Shown: piece after piece, positions 1 to 7,428 of the stretch
How positions within the stretch are numbered: position 1 is the first letter of the stretch
How the letters are laid out: each line of letters opens with the position of its first letter
Source of the DNA: Sediminicola sp. YIK13
Lineage (GTDB): Bacteria > Bacteroidota > Bacteroidia > Flavobacteriales > Flavobacteriaceae
DNA: 64,000 nt
Direction: 5' to 3'
NCBI RefSeq assembly: GCF_001430825.1
Contig: NZ_CP010535.1
Span: 1,468,501 to 1,532,500 of the forward strand
Translations under genes and position numbers: made by a program
The notes under the pieces: generated by a model
Databases searched by the model: none
Seen by the model: the letters and a program-made list of their open reading frames with translations, nothing else
Told to the model about the DNA's origin: nothing

Positions 1-536
1 CCCGCCCCCGTTGAGGAGTTGATGGTACTGGCATTGATATTAAAGTTTGAGCTGCTACTTACTACACTCCAACAACTGGCCGTAGTATTGGCACATTCAG
101 TATTCACGTCAAAAACACAACTACCACTAGGATTAAATCGTTCCCATTGGTAACTGCTATAGGCAGCCTGTAAGGTCACTACCCTATTATCAAAATCACC
201 GCAAAGGTTGTACCGTACCATGGTACTACCATCATTACTACAGGTAACGGTTTCATCACCATTGGTAATAATCGTGGAGAACATGGCAGTACTTGCAAAT
301 ATTCCTTCGGCCCTATTGGGCGCAGTAGATACATTTGTGGATGTTGTAACTTTATCAGAATTGGCAGTTGTTTCATCTTCCAAAGAAGCTGAATCGTCAT
401 GATCTAAATTATAGACTGGGAGAATATCGGTAATAAGATGATGGACTTTGTAATTTGCCAATGCTGAGGTACACACTACTGATAAAGCGATCAGCAATAT
501 GGCATACATTAGATGCCTTGGATTTCTTGGTAGCAT
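1..536 (-). CDS. Secreted surface protein, N-terminal part only (cut by left edge)
   Basis: An open frame runs on the minus strand from an ATG at 536 to the window edge with no stop, giving about 178 residues. The start MLPRNPRHLMYAILLIALSV and the ALA-N junction near residue 27 look like a signal peptide with a type I cleavage site. The mature part is rich in Ser, Thr and Asn, with several Cys residues and a SYQWERFNPSG segment. Such composition is common in large exported flavobacterial adhesins, which often end in a type IX secretion or gliding-motility C-terminal domain. That end lies outside the window, so secretion by type IX is only inferred. It is divergent from the sugar dehydrogenase at 672. 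Real coding is favoured over the opposing frames because it has a signal peptide and stays open throughout. Confidence 0.72.
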   Translation of the reverse strand, partial: MLPRNPRHLMYAILLIALSVVCTSALANYKVHHLITDILPVYNLDHDDSASLEDETTANSDKVTTSTNVSTAPNRAEGIFASTAMFSTIITNGDETVTCSNDGSTMVRYNLCGDFDNRVVTLQAAYSSYQWERFNPSGSCVFDVNTECANTTASCWSVVSSSSNFNINASTINSSTGA

Positions 537-655
537 AGGTTAAGTCTTTTTTAAGAATATATTCGATTTGGGATCTTGAATATTCTTTGGTGTAATTGTT
601 TTTACTTATAAAATCTATTTATCTTTAAACATTAATTCTATTCCTTCTATTATTA

Positions 656-671
656 ATCTTAACGTTAAGAT
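656..671. promoter_or_regulatory. 16-bp perfect palindrome abutting a start codon
   Basis: ATCTTAACGTTAAGAT reads the same on both strands and ends one base before the ATG of the dehydrogenase gene. It could be an operator or an mRNA hairpin covering the ribosome entry site. A chance palindrome in AT-rich DNA is also possible. Confidence 0.35.
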
Positions 672-1793
672 ATGAAAATTAGTATTGTATTTCTCTATTT
701 ATTCGTTGTAATGACAACCATTTCTTGTGGACAAGAACCAGAAAACAAGGCGAAAACCGCAGAAAGTGTAGCCATAACCTTTGAAACGGTAGTTGATGGA
801 ATTTCTATTCCATGGGGCATGGTTATGCTCCCAGATGGTGCTTTTTTGATCACCGATAAATCTGGAGATCTCATCCATTTTAAGGATGGAAAGAAAACAA
901 GTGTAGAAAATGTTCCTGAGGTTTATGTACGGGGACAAGGGGGACTTTTAGATATAGAATTGCATCCAAATTATAAAGAAAATGGTTGGATCTATATTTC
1001 TTATGCATCATCTGAAGGGGAAGAAAAAGGTGGACATACTGCCGTAATGAGGGCAAAATTGCAAGATTTTAAATTGGTGGACAACCAGTTATTATACAAA
1101 GCAACTCCCAATACCACGGCCGGACAGCATTTTGGATCCAGATTGGAGTTTGATAATGATGGTTATTTATTCTTTTCCATTGGAGAACGTGGGGACAGGG
1201 ATGTAAACCCACAGGATATTAAACGGGATGGTGGTAAAATCTATAGGATTAAGGATGATGGAAGCATCCCTGCCGATAATCCTTTTGTGAATGAAGCAGG
1301 AGCCAAAAAAGCCATTTACAGTTACGGACATAGAAATCCCCAAGGTTTGATAAAACACCCGGAAACAGGTGAAATGTGGGACCATGAACATGGACCTAGA
1401 GGAGGGGATGAAATAAATATCATTAAAAAGGGCAAAAACTATGGATGGCCTGTAATAACCTATGGTATCAATTACAGTGGCACCCCTATTACCGATAAAA
1501 CCGAAATGGAAGGAATGGAGCAACCCATCCATTACTGGGTACCCTCTATTGCTCCCAGTGGCATGGTGATGGTCACCTCAGATAAATACCCAAATTGGAA
1601 GGGCAATTTACTGGTGGGCTCCCTTGTTTTTCAATATTTGGAAAGATTGGCCATGGAAGGGGAAAAAGTAGTCTACCGTGAAAAACTTTTGGAAGATATA
1701 GGTAGGGTCAGAAGTGTCTACCAGGCCCCAGACGGATTTATTTATATAGGTGTTGAAGGCAAGGGAGTACTGAAACTCGTTCCTTCAGAATAG
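672..1793 (+). CDS. PQQ-dependent sugar dehydrogenase (GSDH family) lipoprotein
   Basis: The 373-residue protein has a short lipoprotein-type signal with Cys19 after TTIS, so it is probably anchored outside the cytoplasm. The rest matches the glucose/sorbosone dehydrogenase beta-propeller family: IPWGMVMLPDG near residue 47, GQHFGSRLEFDNDG near 150, YGHRNPQGL near 217, EHGPRGGDEINII near 233 and NYGWPVITYG near 250. Family members oxidise aldose sugars with PQQ and pass electrons onward. A small cytochrome c follows 88 bases downstream on the same strand and is a plausible electron acceptor. The substrate cannot be read from sequence. PQQ synthesis genes are not in this window. Confidence 0.88.
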   Translation: MKISIVFLYLFVVMTTISCGQEPENKAKTAESVAITFETVVDGISIPWGMVMLPDGAFLITDKSGDLIHFKDGKKTSVENVPEVYVRGQGGLLDIELHPNYKENGWIYISYASSEGEEKGGHTAVMRAKLQDFKLVDNQLLYKATPNTTAGQHFGSRLEFDNDGYLFFSIGERGDRDVNPQDIKRDGGKIYRIKDDGSIPADNPFVNEAGAKKAIYSYGHRNPQGLIKHPETGEMWDHEHGPRGGDEINIIKKGKNYGWPVITYGINYSGTPITDKTEMEGMEQPIHYWVPSIAPSGMVMVTSDKYPNWKGNLLVGSLVFQYLERLAMEGEKVVYREKLLEDIGRVRSVYQAPDGFIYIGVEGKGVLKLVPSE

Positions 1794-1881
1794 TTTTCAC
1801 CAAGTGTTGAAGCCTTAATCTATTTGATGACAGGTCTTCAGATTAAACGTTGTCTTTACATCAATAAAAATTCATTAAAAT

Positions 1882-2286
1882 ATGAAAGTTCTATTAGTTA
1901 TTTATATATCCATAGTGCTGTTATTGGCCAATACCCTATTTCAGGACAATAAGCTAAAAGAAAGCATGGAGCGCGGGAGCGAGATCTATGCCGATTTTTG
2001 TGTTACATGTCATTTGACAAAAGGAGAAGGGGTTCCCTATACATTTCCACCTTTGGCCAAATCGGATTATTTGATGAACAATAGAGAGGAAAGTATCCGA
2101 GGTATCAAATATGGACAAAGAGGTGAAATTGTGGTGAATGGAAAAACATACAACAACACAATGATGCCTATGGGGCTTACAGACGACGAGGTTGCCGATG
2201 TAATGAATTACATTACCAATTCCTGGGGCAATAAGAATGATAAAATGGTTACCGAAGAAGAGGTTGCTGCTATCGGAAAAAGGTAG
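1882..2286 (+). CDS. Small exported c-type cytochrome
   Basis: The 134-residue protein has an N-terminal hydrophobic segment (residues 3-19) that serves as signal or anchor. It is followed by one haem c site, CVTCH at residues 40-44. The usual distal Met ligand is offered by MMPMG at 94-98. It is thus a single-haem periplasmic cytochrome of about 12 kDa. Its position just after the PQQ-type dehydrogenase suggests it takes electrons from that enzyme, which is inference. It converges with murQ, and only two bases separate the two stop codons. Confidence 0.87.
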   Translation: MKVLLVIYISIVLLLANTLFQDNKLKESMERGSEIYADFCVTCHLTKGEGVPYTFPPLAKSDYLMNNREESIRGIKYGQRGEIVVNGKTYNNTMMPMGLTDDEVADVMNYITNSWGNKNDKMVTEEEVAAIGKR

Positions 2287-2288
2287 TC

Positions 2289-3104
2289 CTATTTTTGATA
2301 AGCGTCTATGGCCTTTTTAACGGAGCCGTGCAGTTGCAATAATCGTTCGGCATCGTCATAAGGGATTTCCAAAGCTTCCACCAAATATCGCGTGCCACGA
2401 TCTACCAATTTCTTGTTGCTGAGTTGCATGTTCACCATTTTGTTGCCCTTTACCCTCCCTATTTTAATCATTAGGGCAGTGGAGATCATATTGAGCACCA
2501 ATTTCTGGGCTGTACCGCTTTTCATTCTGGTACTTCCGGTAACAAATTCGGGGCCGACATTAATGGCAATTGGAATTTCCACGGCAGTGGTCAATGGGGA
2601 TCCAGGATTATTGGTGATACAACCCGTAAGCAAGCCATTATTCATTGCAGCTACCACTCCTCCCAATACATAAGGGGTAGTCCCAGACGCGGCTATCCCT
2701 ATTACGGTGTCGTTTACTGTAGGTTTATGAGCCTCCAAATCTTTCCAGGCTTGTTGGGTATCATCTTCTGCACCTTCCACTGCCTTTCTAATAGCACTAT
2801 CGCCCCCTGCAATAATACCTATCACCCTATCATGGGGCATCCCAAAAGTTGGAGGTATTTCTGAGGCATCCAATATCCCTAACCGCCCGCTGGTACCTGC
2901 ACCAATGTAGAACAGTCTTCCACCTCTTTCAAAGCGGAGGGCCAATGCATCTACAAGTTTTGTAATCTGGGGAATAGTCCTCTCAACAGCGTCCGCCACT
3001 TTCTTATCCTCAGCATTCATGCTTTCCAAAATGGTCGTTGTCTCCATCTGTTCCAGACTTTCATACTGTGAGGCTTCCTCTGTAATTTTGTTGTATTTGG
3101 ACAT
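2289..3104 (-). CDS. murQ: N-acetylmuramic acid 6-phosphate etherase
   Basis: MurQ cleaves the lactyl ether of MurNAc-6-P to give GlcNAc-6-P and D-lactate in the cytoplasm, a key step of peptidoglycan recycling. The 271 residues contain the SIS-fold signatures FIGAGTSGRLGILDASE (66-82), GGDSAIRKAVEGAEDD (100-115) and VIGIAASGTTPYVLGG. Glu82 and Glu113 fall where the E. coli catalytic Glu83 and Glu114 lie. Length is slightly under the usual 300, with a short C-terminus. It lies two bases behind the DeoR-type regulator and is surely co-transcribed with it. The ampG, nagZ and anmK genes nearby support the role. Confidence 0.95.
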   Translation of the reverse strand: MSKYNKITEEASQYESLEQMETTTILESMNAEDKKVADAVERTIPQITKLVDALALRFERGGRLFYIGAGTSGRLGILDASEIPPTFGMPHDRVIGIIAGGDSAIRKAVEGAEDDTQQAWKDLEAHKPTVNDTVIGIAASGTTPYVLGGVVAAMNNGLLTGCITNNPGSPLTTAVEIPIAINVGPEFVTGSTRMKSGTAQKLVLNMISTALMIKIGRVKGNKMVNMQLSNKKLVDRGTRYLVEALEIPYDDAERLLQLHGSVKKAIDAYQK

Positions 3105-3106
3105 GA

Positions 3107-3856
3107 TTATAGTAAGTGGATATCGTGGTTTCTAAAAGAGTCTAATTGTTTGTTCTCTGGATTTAATTCCGTAATCATAATGTTTACTGAATTTATATCG
3201 CAGGTTTTGTATCGATGCTGGGAGTTCAATTTCTCCGAGATGCACAAAAGTACCGATTTTTTTGAAGCGTCCATAACCGCTTTTTTCACCTGAACAATAT
3301 CCCAATCGAACTCGGTCAGCCCAAAGGCAGCATCCACATAACCAGTACCTATAAAACCATAATCTACCTTAATTTGGGATAGGTTGTATACCGTGCTTGC
3401 CCCTATCGCCATTTGGGCATCTTTGGATAGTTGTCCTCCCACAAAAATAACTTCTATATTAGTTTTGTTCAATAATTCCAAAGCAACAGGCAAACTATGT
3501 GTAAAACAGGTAAGCTGCATTTTAGAAGGGATGGCCCTAGCCAATTCCAGGCACGTGGTACCCCCATCAATAAAAATTACACTCCCCTCTTTTATAAGAC
3601 GTACTGCCTTTTCGGCAATCACTGACTTTTCTGTCAAGGCATAAGTGTTGTCGTTTTTAGGAGTGTAGTTGGTAAAGCCCAAAGCTATGGCACCACCGTG
3701 AACCTTTTTAAGTTTCCCTTCCGCGTCCAATTCCTTCACGTCCCTTCGTACAGTATCAATAGAGACATTTAGATTTTCAGCAATGTCGGTCAGTAGCACC
3801 CTATTGTGCAAGACCACTTCGGTCAATATGGTTCTCTGGCGTTCTTCTTTTAACAA
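3107..3856 (-). CDS. DeoR/GlpR-family transcriptional regulator of amino-sugar genes
   Basis: Proteins of this family bind DNA with an N-terminal winged helix and sense sugar phosphates with a C-terminal domain. The helix-turn-helix lies at LLTDIAENLNVSIDTVRRDV and is followed by the family's KVHGGA motif. FIDGGTTCLELARAI marks the sensor domain. I start it at the TTG at 3856 (protein begins MLKEERQRTIL, 249 residues). An upstream TTG at 3886 is part of a -7 promoter element and so should not be translated. It forms an operon with murQ and is divergent from the NagB-like gene. Repeated GCATAA words between the two are candidate binding sites. The effector is probably GlcNAc-6-P, GlcN-6-P or MurNAc-6-P, by context only. 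Confidence 0.88.
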   Translation of the reverse strand: MLKEERQRTILTEVVLHNRVLLTDIAENLNVSIDTVRRDVKELDAEGKLKKVHGGAIALGFTNYTPKNDNTYALTEKSVIAEKAVRLIKEGSVIFIDGGTTCLELARAIPSKMQLTCFTHSLPVALELLNKTNIEVIFVGGQLSKDAQMAIGASTVYNLSQIKVDYGFIGTGYVDAAFGLTEFDWDIVQVKKAVMDASKKSVLLCISEKLNSQHRYKTCDINSVNIMITELNPENKQLDSFRNHDIHLL

Positions 3857-3883
3857 AATATCCCTTTTTTTAATTGATTTCAG

Positions 3884-3891
3884 CAAAGATA
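3884..3891 (-). promoter_or_regulatory. -7 promoter element for the regulator-murQ operon
   Basis: TATCTTTG on the minus strand matches the Bacteroidota -7 consensus TAnnTTTG. It sits 27 bases before the chosen TTG start of the regulator. No clear -33 TTTG partner is visible. Confidence 0.55.
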
Positions 3892-3903
3892 AAGATTTAT
3901 ATT

Positions 3904-3987
3904 TTATGCTGTTTTATATCGTTACACATGCAAATGTAAATTAATAACAGCATAATACGGCAATAATTACGGCATAAAAAAGCATAA
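3904..3987. promoter_or_regulatory. Candidate operator array (four GCATAA words) between regulator and nagB-like gene
   Basis: A perfect 10-base inverted repeat, TTATGCTGTT at 3904-3913 and AACAGCATAA at 3946-3955, lies in the divergent promoter region. Two more GCATAA words follow at 3972-3977 and 3982-3987. The three plus-strand copies start at 3950, 3972 and 3982, spacings of 22 and 10, close to whole helical turns. The arrangement suits a dimeric or tetrameric DeoR-type repressor controlling both directions. Binding is inferred. Confidence 0.5.
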
Positions 3988-4002
3988 TTTAAATTATTTG
4001 CT

Positions 4003-4010
4003 TATATTTG
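4003..4010 (+). promoter_or_regulatory. -7 promoter element for the nagB-like gene
   Basis: TATATTTG matches TAnnTTTG and lies 32 bases before the ATG at 4043. It decides the start, because a longer frame from a TTG at 3998 would run through the promoter. Confidence 0.55.
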
Positions 4011-4042
4011 CCGTGCTTATAACGCTTTTAAAAACACGTTCC

Positions 4043-5956
4043 ATGACCAATAGACAGGAAGAAATCGAAGCCAAAAAATTCGAAAAGATAAATACCATTA
4101 TCCACCAAAATTCGGAAGAGGCTTCTTTGTTTGTAGCCAAAGAAATTGCGCAACTCATCAAACAACGACAAAAAGTGGGTAAAAAGGTAGTTTTAGGCTT
4201 GGCCACAGGATCAACGCCCACAAAAATGTACGAGTATTTGGTTCGTTTCCACAAAGAAGAGGGTCTGAGCTTCAGCAACGTGGTTACCTTCAATCTGGAT
4301 GAGTACTACCCTATGCAACCCGATAGTATCCATAGCTATGTGCGCTTTATGAATGAACATTTGTTTGACCATTTGGATATCAAAAAAGAAAATATCCATA
4401 TCCCCGATGGCGCCCTTCCAAAAGAAGACGTAAGGTCGTTTTGTGAGCACTATGAGCAAAAAATAAAAAGTTTCGGCGGACTGGACATCCAAATATTGGG
4501 TATAGGAAGAACGGGGCATATTGGTTTTAACGAACCAGGGTCCACTATCACAAGTAAAACAAGAATGGTACGTTTGGACAGGGTCACCAGATTGGATGCC
4601 GCCAGTGATTTCTTTGGACATGAAAATGTTCCCACCAAAGCTCTTACTATGGGCGTAGGTAGCATAATGGACGCAAAACGAATTATCCTTATGGCGTGGG
4701 GCGAAGGGAAGTCGGACATCATCAGGCAAGCAGTGGAAGGTGAGATCAAAGAATCTGTTCCTGCCACCTTTTTACAGCGTCATGACAATTGCGATTTTAT
4801 CTTGGATGAGGCTTCTGCCTCCTCCTTGACAAGGATTCACACTCCGTGGTTGGTGGGGGAATGCGATTGGACCGACCTAAGGATGAAAAAGGCAACCATT
4901 TGGCTATCGCACACCTTGGGAAAGGCGATATTAAAATTGACCAACGAAGACTATAACGAACATGGCATGGGGAGTATGGTGGCAGAAAAAGGATCAGCCG
5001 AAGATATCAATATAAAGGTCTTCAATCAATTACAGAGAACCATTACTGGATGGCCTGGAGGAAAACCCAAGGCCGATGACCATAACAGACCAGAACGAAA
5101 CACCCCAATCCCAAAAACCTCTTTAATATTCAGTCCACACCCAGATGATGATGTCATATCCATGGGTGGCACATTATTACGTTTGGTAGATCAGGGCCAT
5201 GAAGTGCATGTAGCCTACCAAACCTCAGGTAACATCGCAGTTTTTGATGATGAAGTGATTCGTTTTATGGATTTTGCCAGTGATATCCAACATGAAAATG
5301 AATCCTTAAAACAAAAATACAGGGAAGTAAGGGACTTCTTAAACCATAAGGGCGCCGGGGAAGCAGATAGCTTGGAAGTACAGCATTTTAAAGGGCTCAT
5401 CAGAAAAGGGGAAGCGCTTTCCGCTTGCCGATACTGCGGCGTAAAAGAAGAAAATGCCCATTTTCAGAATCTGCCGTTTTATGAAACGGGTACGGTAAAG
5501 AAAAAGCCGTATTCGGAAGTTGATATCAACCTTACCAAAGACCTATTAAAAAAGATAAGACCCCACCAAATTTTTGCCGCGGGAGATCTTTCTGACCCCC
5601 ATGGGACCCATAGGGTATGCCTACAGGTAATTTATAAGGCCTTGGAGCAATTAAAAAACGAGGGAGCCGAGTGGCTCCAAGATTGTTACGTCTGGTTGTA
5701 TAGGGGCGCATGGCAGGAATGGGATATTGCAGATATGGAAATGACGGTTCCTATTGGACCAAAAGACATGCGTAGGAAAAAGAATGCCATTTTTAAACAC
5801 CAATCCCAAAAAGACAGTGCCATGTTCCCAGGAAGCGATGAAAGGGAATTTTGGCAGCGTGCAGAGCAACGAAACCAAGAGACCGCCAAGAAATACGATG
5901 CCTTAGGATTGGCGGAATATGAAGCTATGGAAGGCTTTGTACGGTATCATTTTTAA
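4043..5956 (+). CDS. NagB-like / PIG-L (LmbE) deacetylase fusion protein
   Basis: The 637-residue protein joins two domains. Residues about 15-285 are a glucosamine-6-phosphate deaminase fold: GLATGSTPTKMYEYL at 52-66, LDEYY from 85, and GIGRTGHIGFNEP at 153-165. E. coli NagB uses Asp141, His143 and Glu148. Here the matching positions are Thr157, His159 and Glu164, so the general-base Asp is lost. Residues about 355-600 are a PIG-L/LmbE deacetylase with zinc motif PHPDDD at 365-370 and HGTHR at 520-524, both intact. From memory, long Bacteroidota proteins of this kind are usually annotated as putative NagB-like. The gene is divergent from the DeoR-murQ operon. It may deacetylate GlcNAc-6-P or a relative, as no nagA is present. 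The exact reaction is unknown. Confidence 0.85.
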   Translation: MTNRQEEIEAKKFEKINTIIHQNSEEASLFVAKEIAQLIKQRQKVGKKVVLGLATGSTPTKMYEYLVRFHKEEGLSFSNVVTFNLDEYYPMQPDSIHSYVRFMNEHLFDHLDIKKENIHIPDGALPKEDVRSFCEHYEQKIKSFGGLDIQILGIGRTGHIGFNEPGSTITSKTRMVRLDRVTRLDAASDFFGHENVPTKALTMGVGSIMDAKRIILMAWGEGKSDIIRQAVEGEIKESVPATFLQRHDNCDFILDEASASSLTRIHTPWLVGECDWTDLRMKKATIWLSHTLGKAILKLTNEDYNEHGMGSMVAEKGSAEDINIKVFNQLQRTITGWPGGKPKADDHNRPERNTPIPKTSLIFSPHPDDDVISMGGTLLRLVDQGHEVHVAYQTSGNIAVFDDEVIRFMDFASDIQHENESLKQKYREVRDFLNHKGAGEADSLEVQHFKGLIRKGEALSACRYCGVKEENAHFQNLPFYETGTVKKKPYSEVDINLTKDLLKKIRPHQIFAAGDLSDPHGTHRVCLQVIYKALEQLKNEGAEWLQDCYVWLYRGAWQEWDIADMEMTVPIGPKDMRRKKNAIFKHQSQKDSAMFPGSDEREFWQRAEQRNQETAKKYDALGLAEYEAMEGFVRYHF

Positions 5957-5978
5957 TAACACATCAAATATAAAACAG

Positions 5979-6009
5979 AAGCCTACACCTGTTGTGGGCT
6001 TTTATTATT
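5979..6009 (+). terminator. Rho-independent terminator after the nagB-like gene
   Basis: AAGCCTACA at 5979-5987 pairs with TGTGGGCTT at 5993-6001 with one G-T pair and a five-base loop. A T-rich tail follows. Confidence 0.65.
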
Positions 6010-6153
6010 TAAGATCACCCCATCATCAAAAATACAGACCTTTATCAGGCCAATAATAAACTAACTGTCAAGGAGGATTAGTCAATATTTTTATATAGTA
6101 ATTATTACCCAAAAGTTCATCAATTATACTATTTTTAGACCAATTAGCACACT

Positions 6154-7428
6154 ATGGTTCAAAAAGACAAATGGGCATGGGCATGGGTACCCGTACTTTA
6201 TTTTACCCAAGGACTTCCCTATATTTTAGTTGTCAGCGTATCGGTGATCATGTACAAAAAACTGGGTATCAGCAATGCAGATATCGGTTTTTATACCAGC
6301 TGGCTCTATCTGCCCTGGGTGCTAAAACCATTATGGAGTCCGTTTGTAGATCTTAAAAGCACAAAACGCAATTGGTTCCTCAGTATGCAACTCCTCATTT
6401 CAGTTGCCTTACTGGGCGTAGCCCTTACGCTACCTACCAATATTTTCTTTATGACTTCCCTCGCTTGTTTCTGGATGGCGGCTTTTGCCTCTGCCACCAA
6501 TGACATTGCCTCGGATGGATATTATATGATCGGACTTACAGAAAAGAAACAGTCCTTTTTTGTGGGGATGCGGAGTACCTTTTATCGGTTGGCCATGGTA
6601 ACCGGTCAGGGCCTTATCGTGATCTTGGCCGGATTTCTCGAAAATTACTACGGAGACAATACCAAGGCATGGTCCATTACCATGACCTGTACCGCTTTCT
6701 TAATGCTGTTGCTTACCCTATCAAACTTTTTTGTTACCCCAAAGTTCGAAACATCCTTGGCCATCCCACAAGATAAACCTGCCAGTTTTTTGGAGGTCTT
6801 TTCCTCATTTTTCAAAAAGCCACATCTGGGTATTGCCCTTGCTTTTATTTTGTGTTATCGCTTAGGAGAATCACAGTTGGTAAAAATGGCTTCCCCTTTT
6901 TTATTGGATGATGTAGCCGAGGGCGGCCTTGGTTACTCTACAGAAGCGGTTGGGACCATCTATGGAACGGTTGGTGTTATTATGCTTTCTATTGGAGGAA
7001 TTTTGGGCGGAATATTGATTTCTCGTGATGGGTTAAAAAAATGGATGCTGCCCATGGTACTATCCTTGAATGTGCCCAACGCCCTTTATGCTGTTTTGGC
7101 GCTGACAAATACTACAAATATTGTGGCCGTGGTAGCTACGGTAGTATTGGAACAATTCGGCTATGGTTTTGGTTTTGCAGCCTTTTTAATATTTCTGATC
7201 TATACCGCCGAAGGGACTTCCAAAACCTCACACTATGCCATTGCCACAGGTTTTATGGCCCTGGGAATGATGATCCCGGGAATGATAAGTGGCTATATCC
7301 AAGAATGGTTGGGGTATGGTGGCTTTTTTATCTGGGTGGTCATTGCTGCCCTCCCTGCCCTATTTTTGCTGAAATTCATAAAATATCCTGCCGATTACGG
7401 TAAAAAAACAGCCCCGACCAATGACTAG
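6154..7428 (+). CDS. ampG: AmpG-like muropeptide permease (MFS)
   Basis: A 424-residue inner-membrane protein with about twelve hydrophobic segments. The N-terminus, with YFTQGLPYILVVSVSVIMY and TSWLYLPWVLKPLWSPFVD, matches the AmpG branch of the major facilitator superfamily, which imports GlcNAc-anhydroMurNAc-peptides. The NDIASDGYYMIGL segment near residue 115 is also typical. Its stop overlaps the start of nagZ by eight bases, and anmK follows, so it is the first gene of a recycling operon. A weak -7 element (TATTTTTA) lies 16 bases before the ATG. The AmpG call rests heavily on these neighbours, because the wider family includes other sugar carriers. Confidence 0.82.
   Translation: MVQKDKWAWAWVPVLYFTQGLPYILVVSVSVIMYKKLGISNADIGFYTSWLYLPWVLKPLWSPFVDLKSTKRNWFLSMQLLISVALLGVALTLPTNIFFMTSLACFWMAAFASATNDIASDGYYMIGLTEKKQSFFVGMRSTFYRLAMVTGQGLIVILAGFLENYYGDNTKAWSITMTCTAFLMLLLTLSNFFVTPKFETSLAIPQDKPASFLEVFSSFFKKPHLGIALAFILCYRLGESQLVKMASPFLLDDVAEGGLGYSTEAVGTIYGTVGVIMLSIGGILGGILISRDGLKKWMLPMVLSLNVPNALYAVLALTNTTNIVAVVATVVLEQFGYGFGFAAFLIFLIYTAEGTSKTSHYAIATGFMALGMMIPGMISGYIQEWLGYGGFFIWVVIAALPALFLLKFIKYPADYGKKTAPTND

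Noticed and set aside
208-402. Plus-strand open frame of 64 codons opposite the left-edge gene
   Set aside because: It lies wholly antisense to the frame with a signal peptide, has no recognisable domain, and its composition follows from the opposite strand.
3857-3886. Ten-codon N-terminal extension of the DeoR-type regulator from a TTG
   Set aside because: The TTG at 3886 is part of the -7 element TATCTTTG, so it lies upstream of the likely transcript start.
4211-4729. Minus-strand open frame of 172 codons opposite the NagB-like domain
   Set aside because: It overlaps a domain with clear motifs on the other strand and shows no domain of its own.
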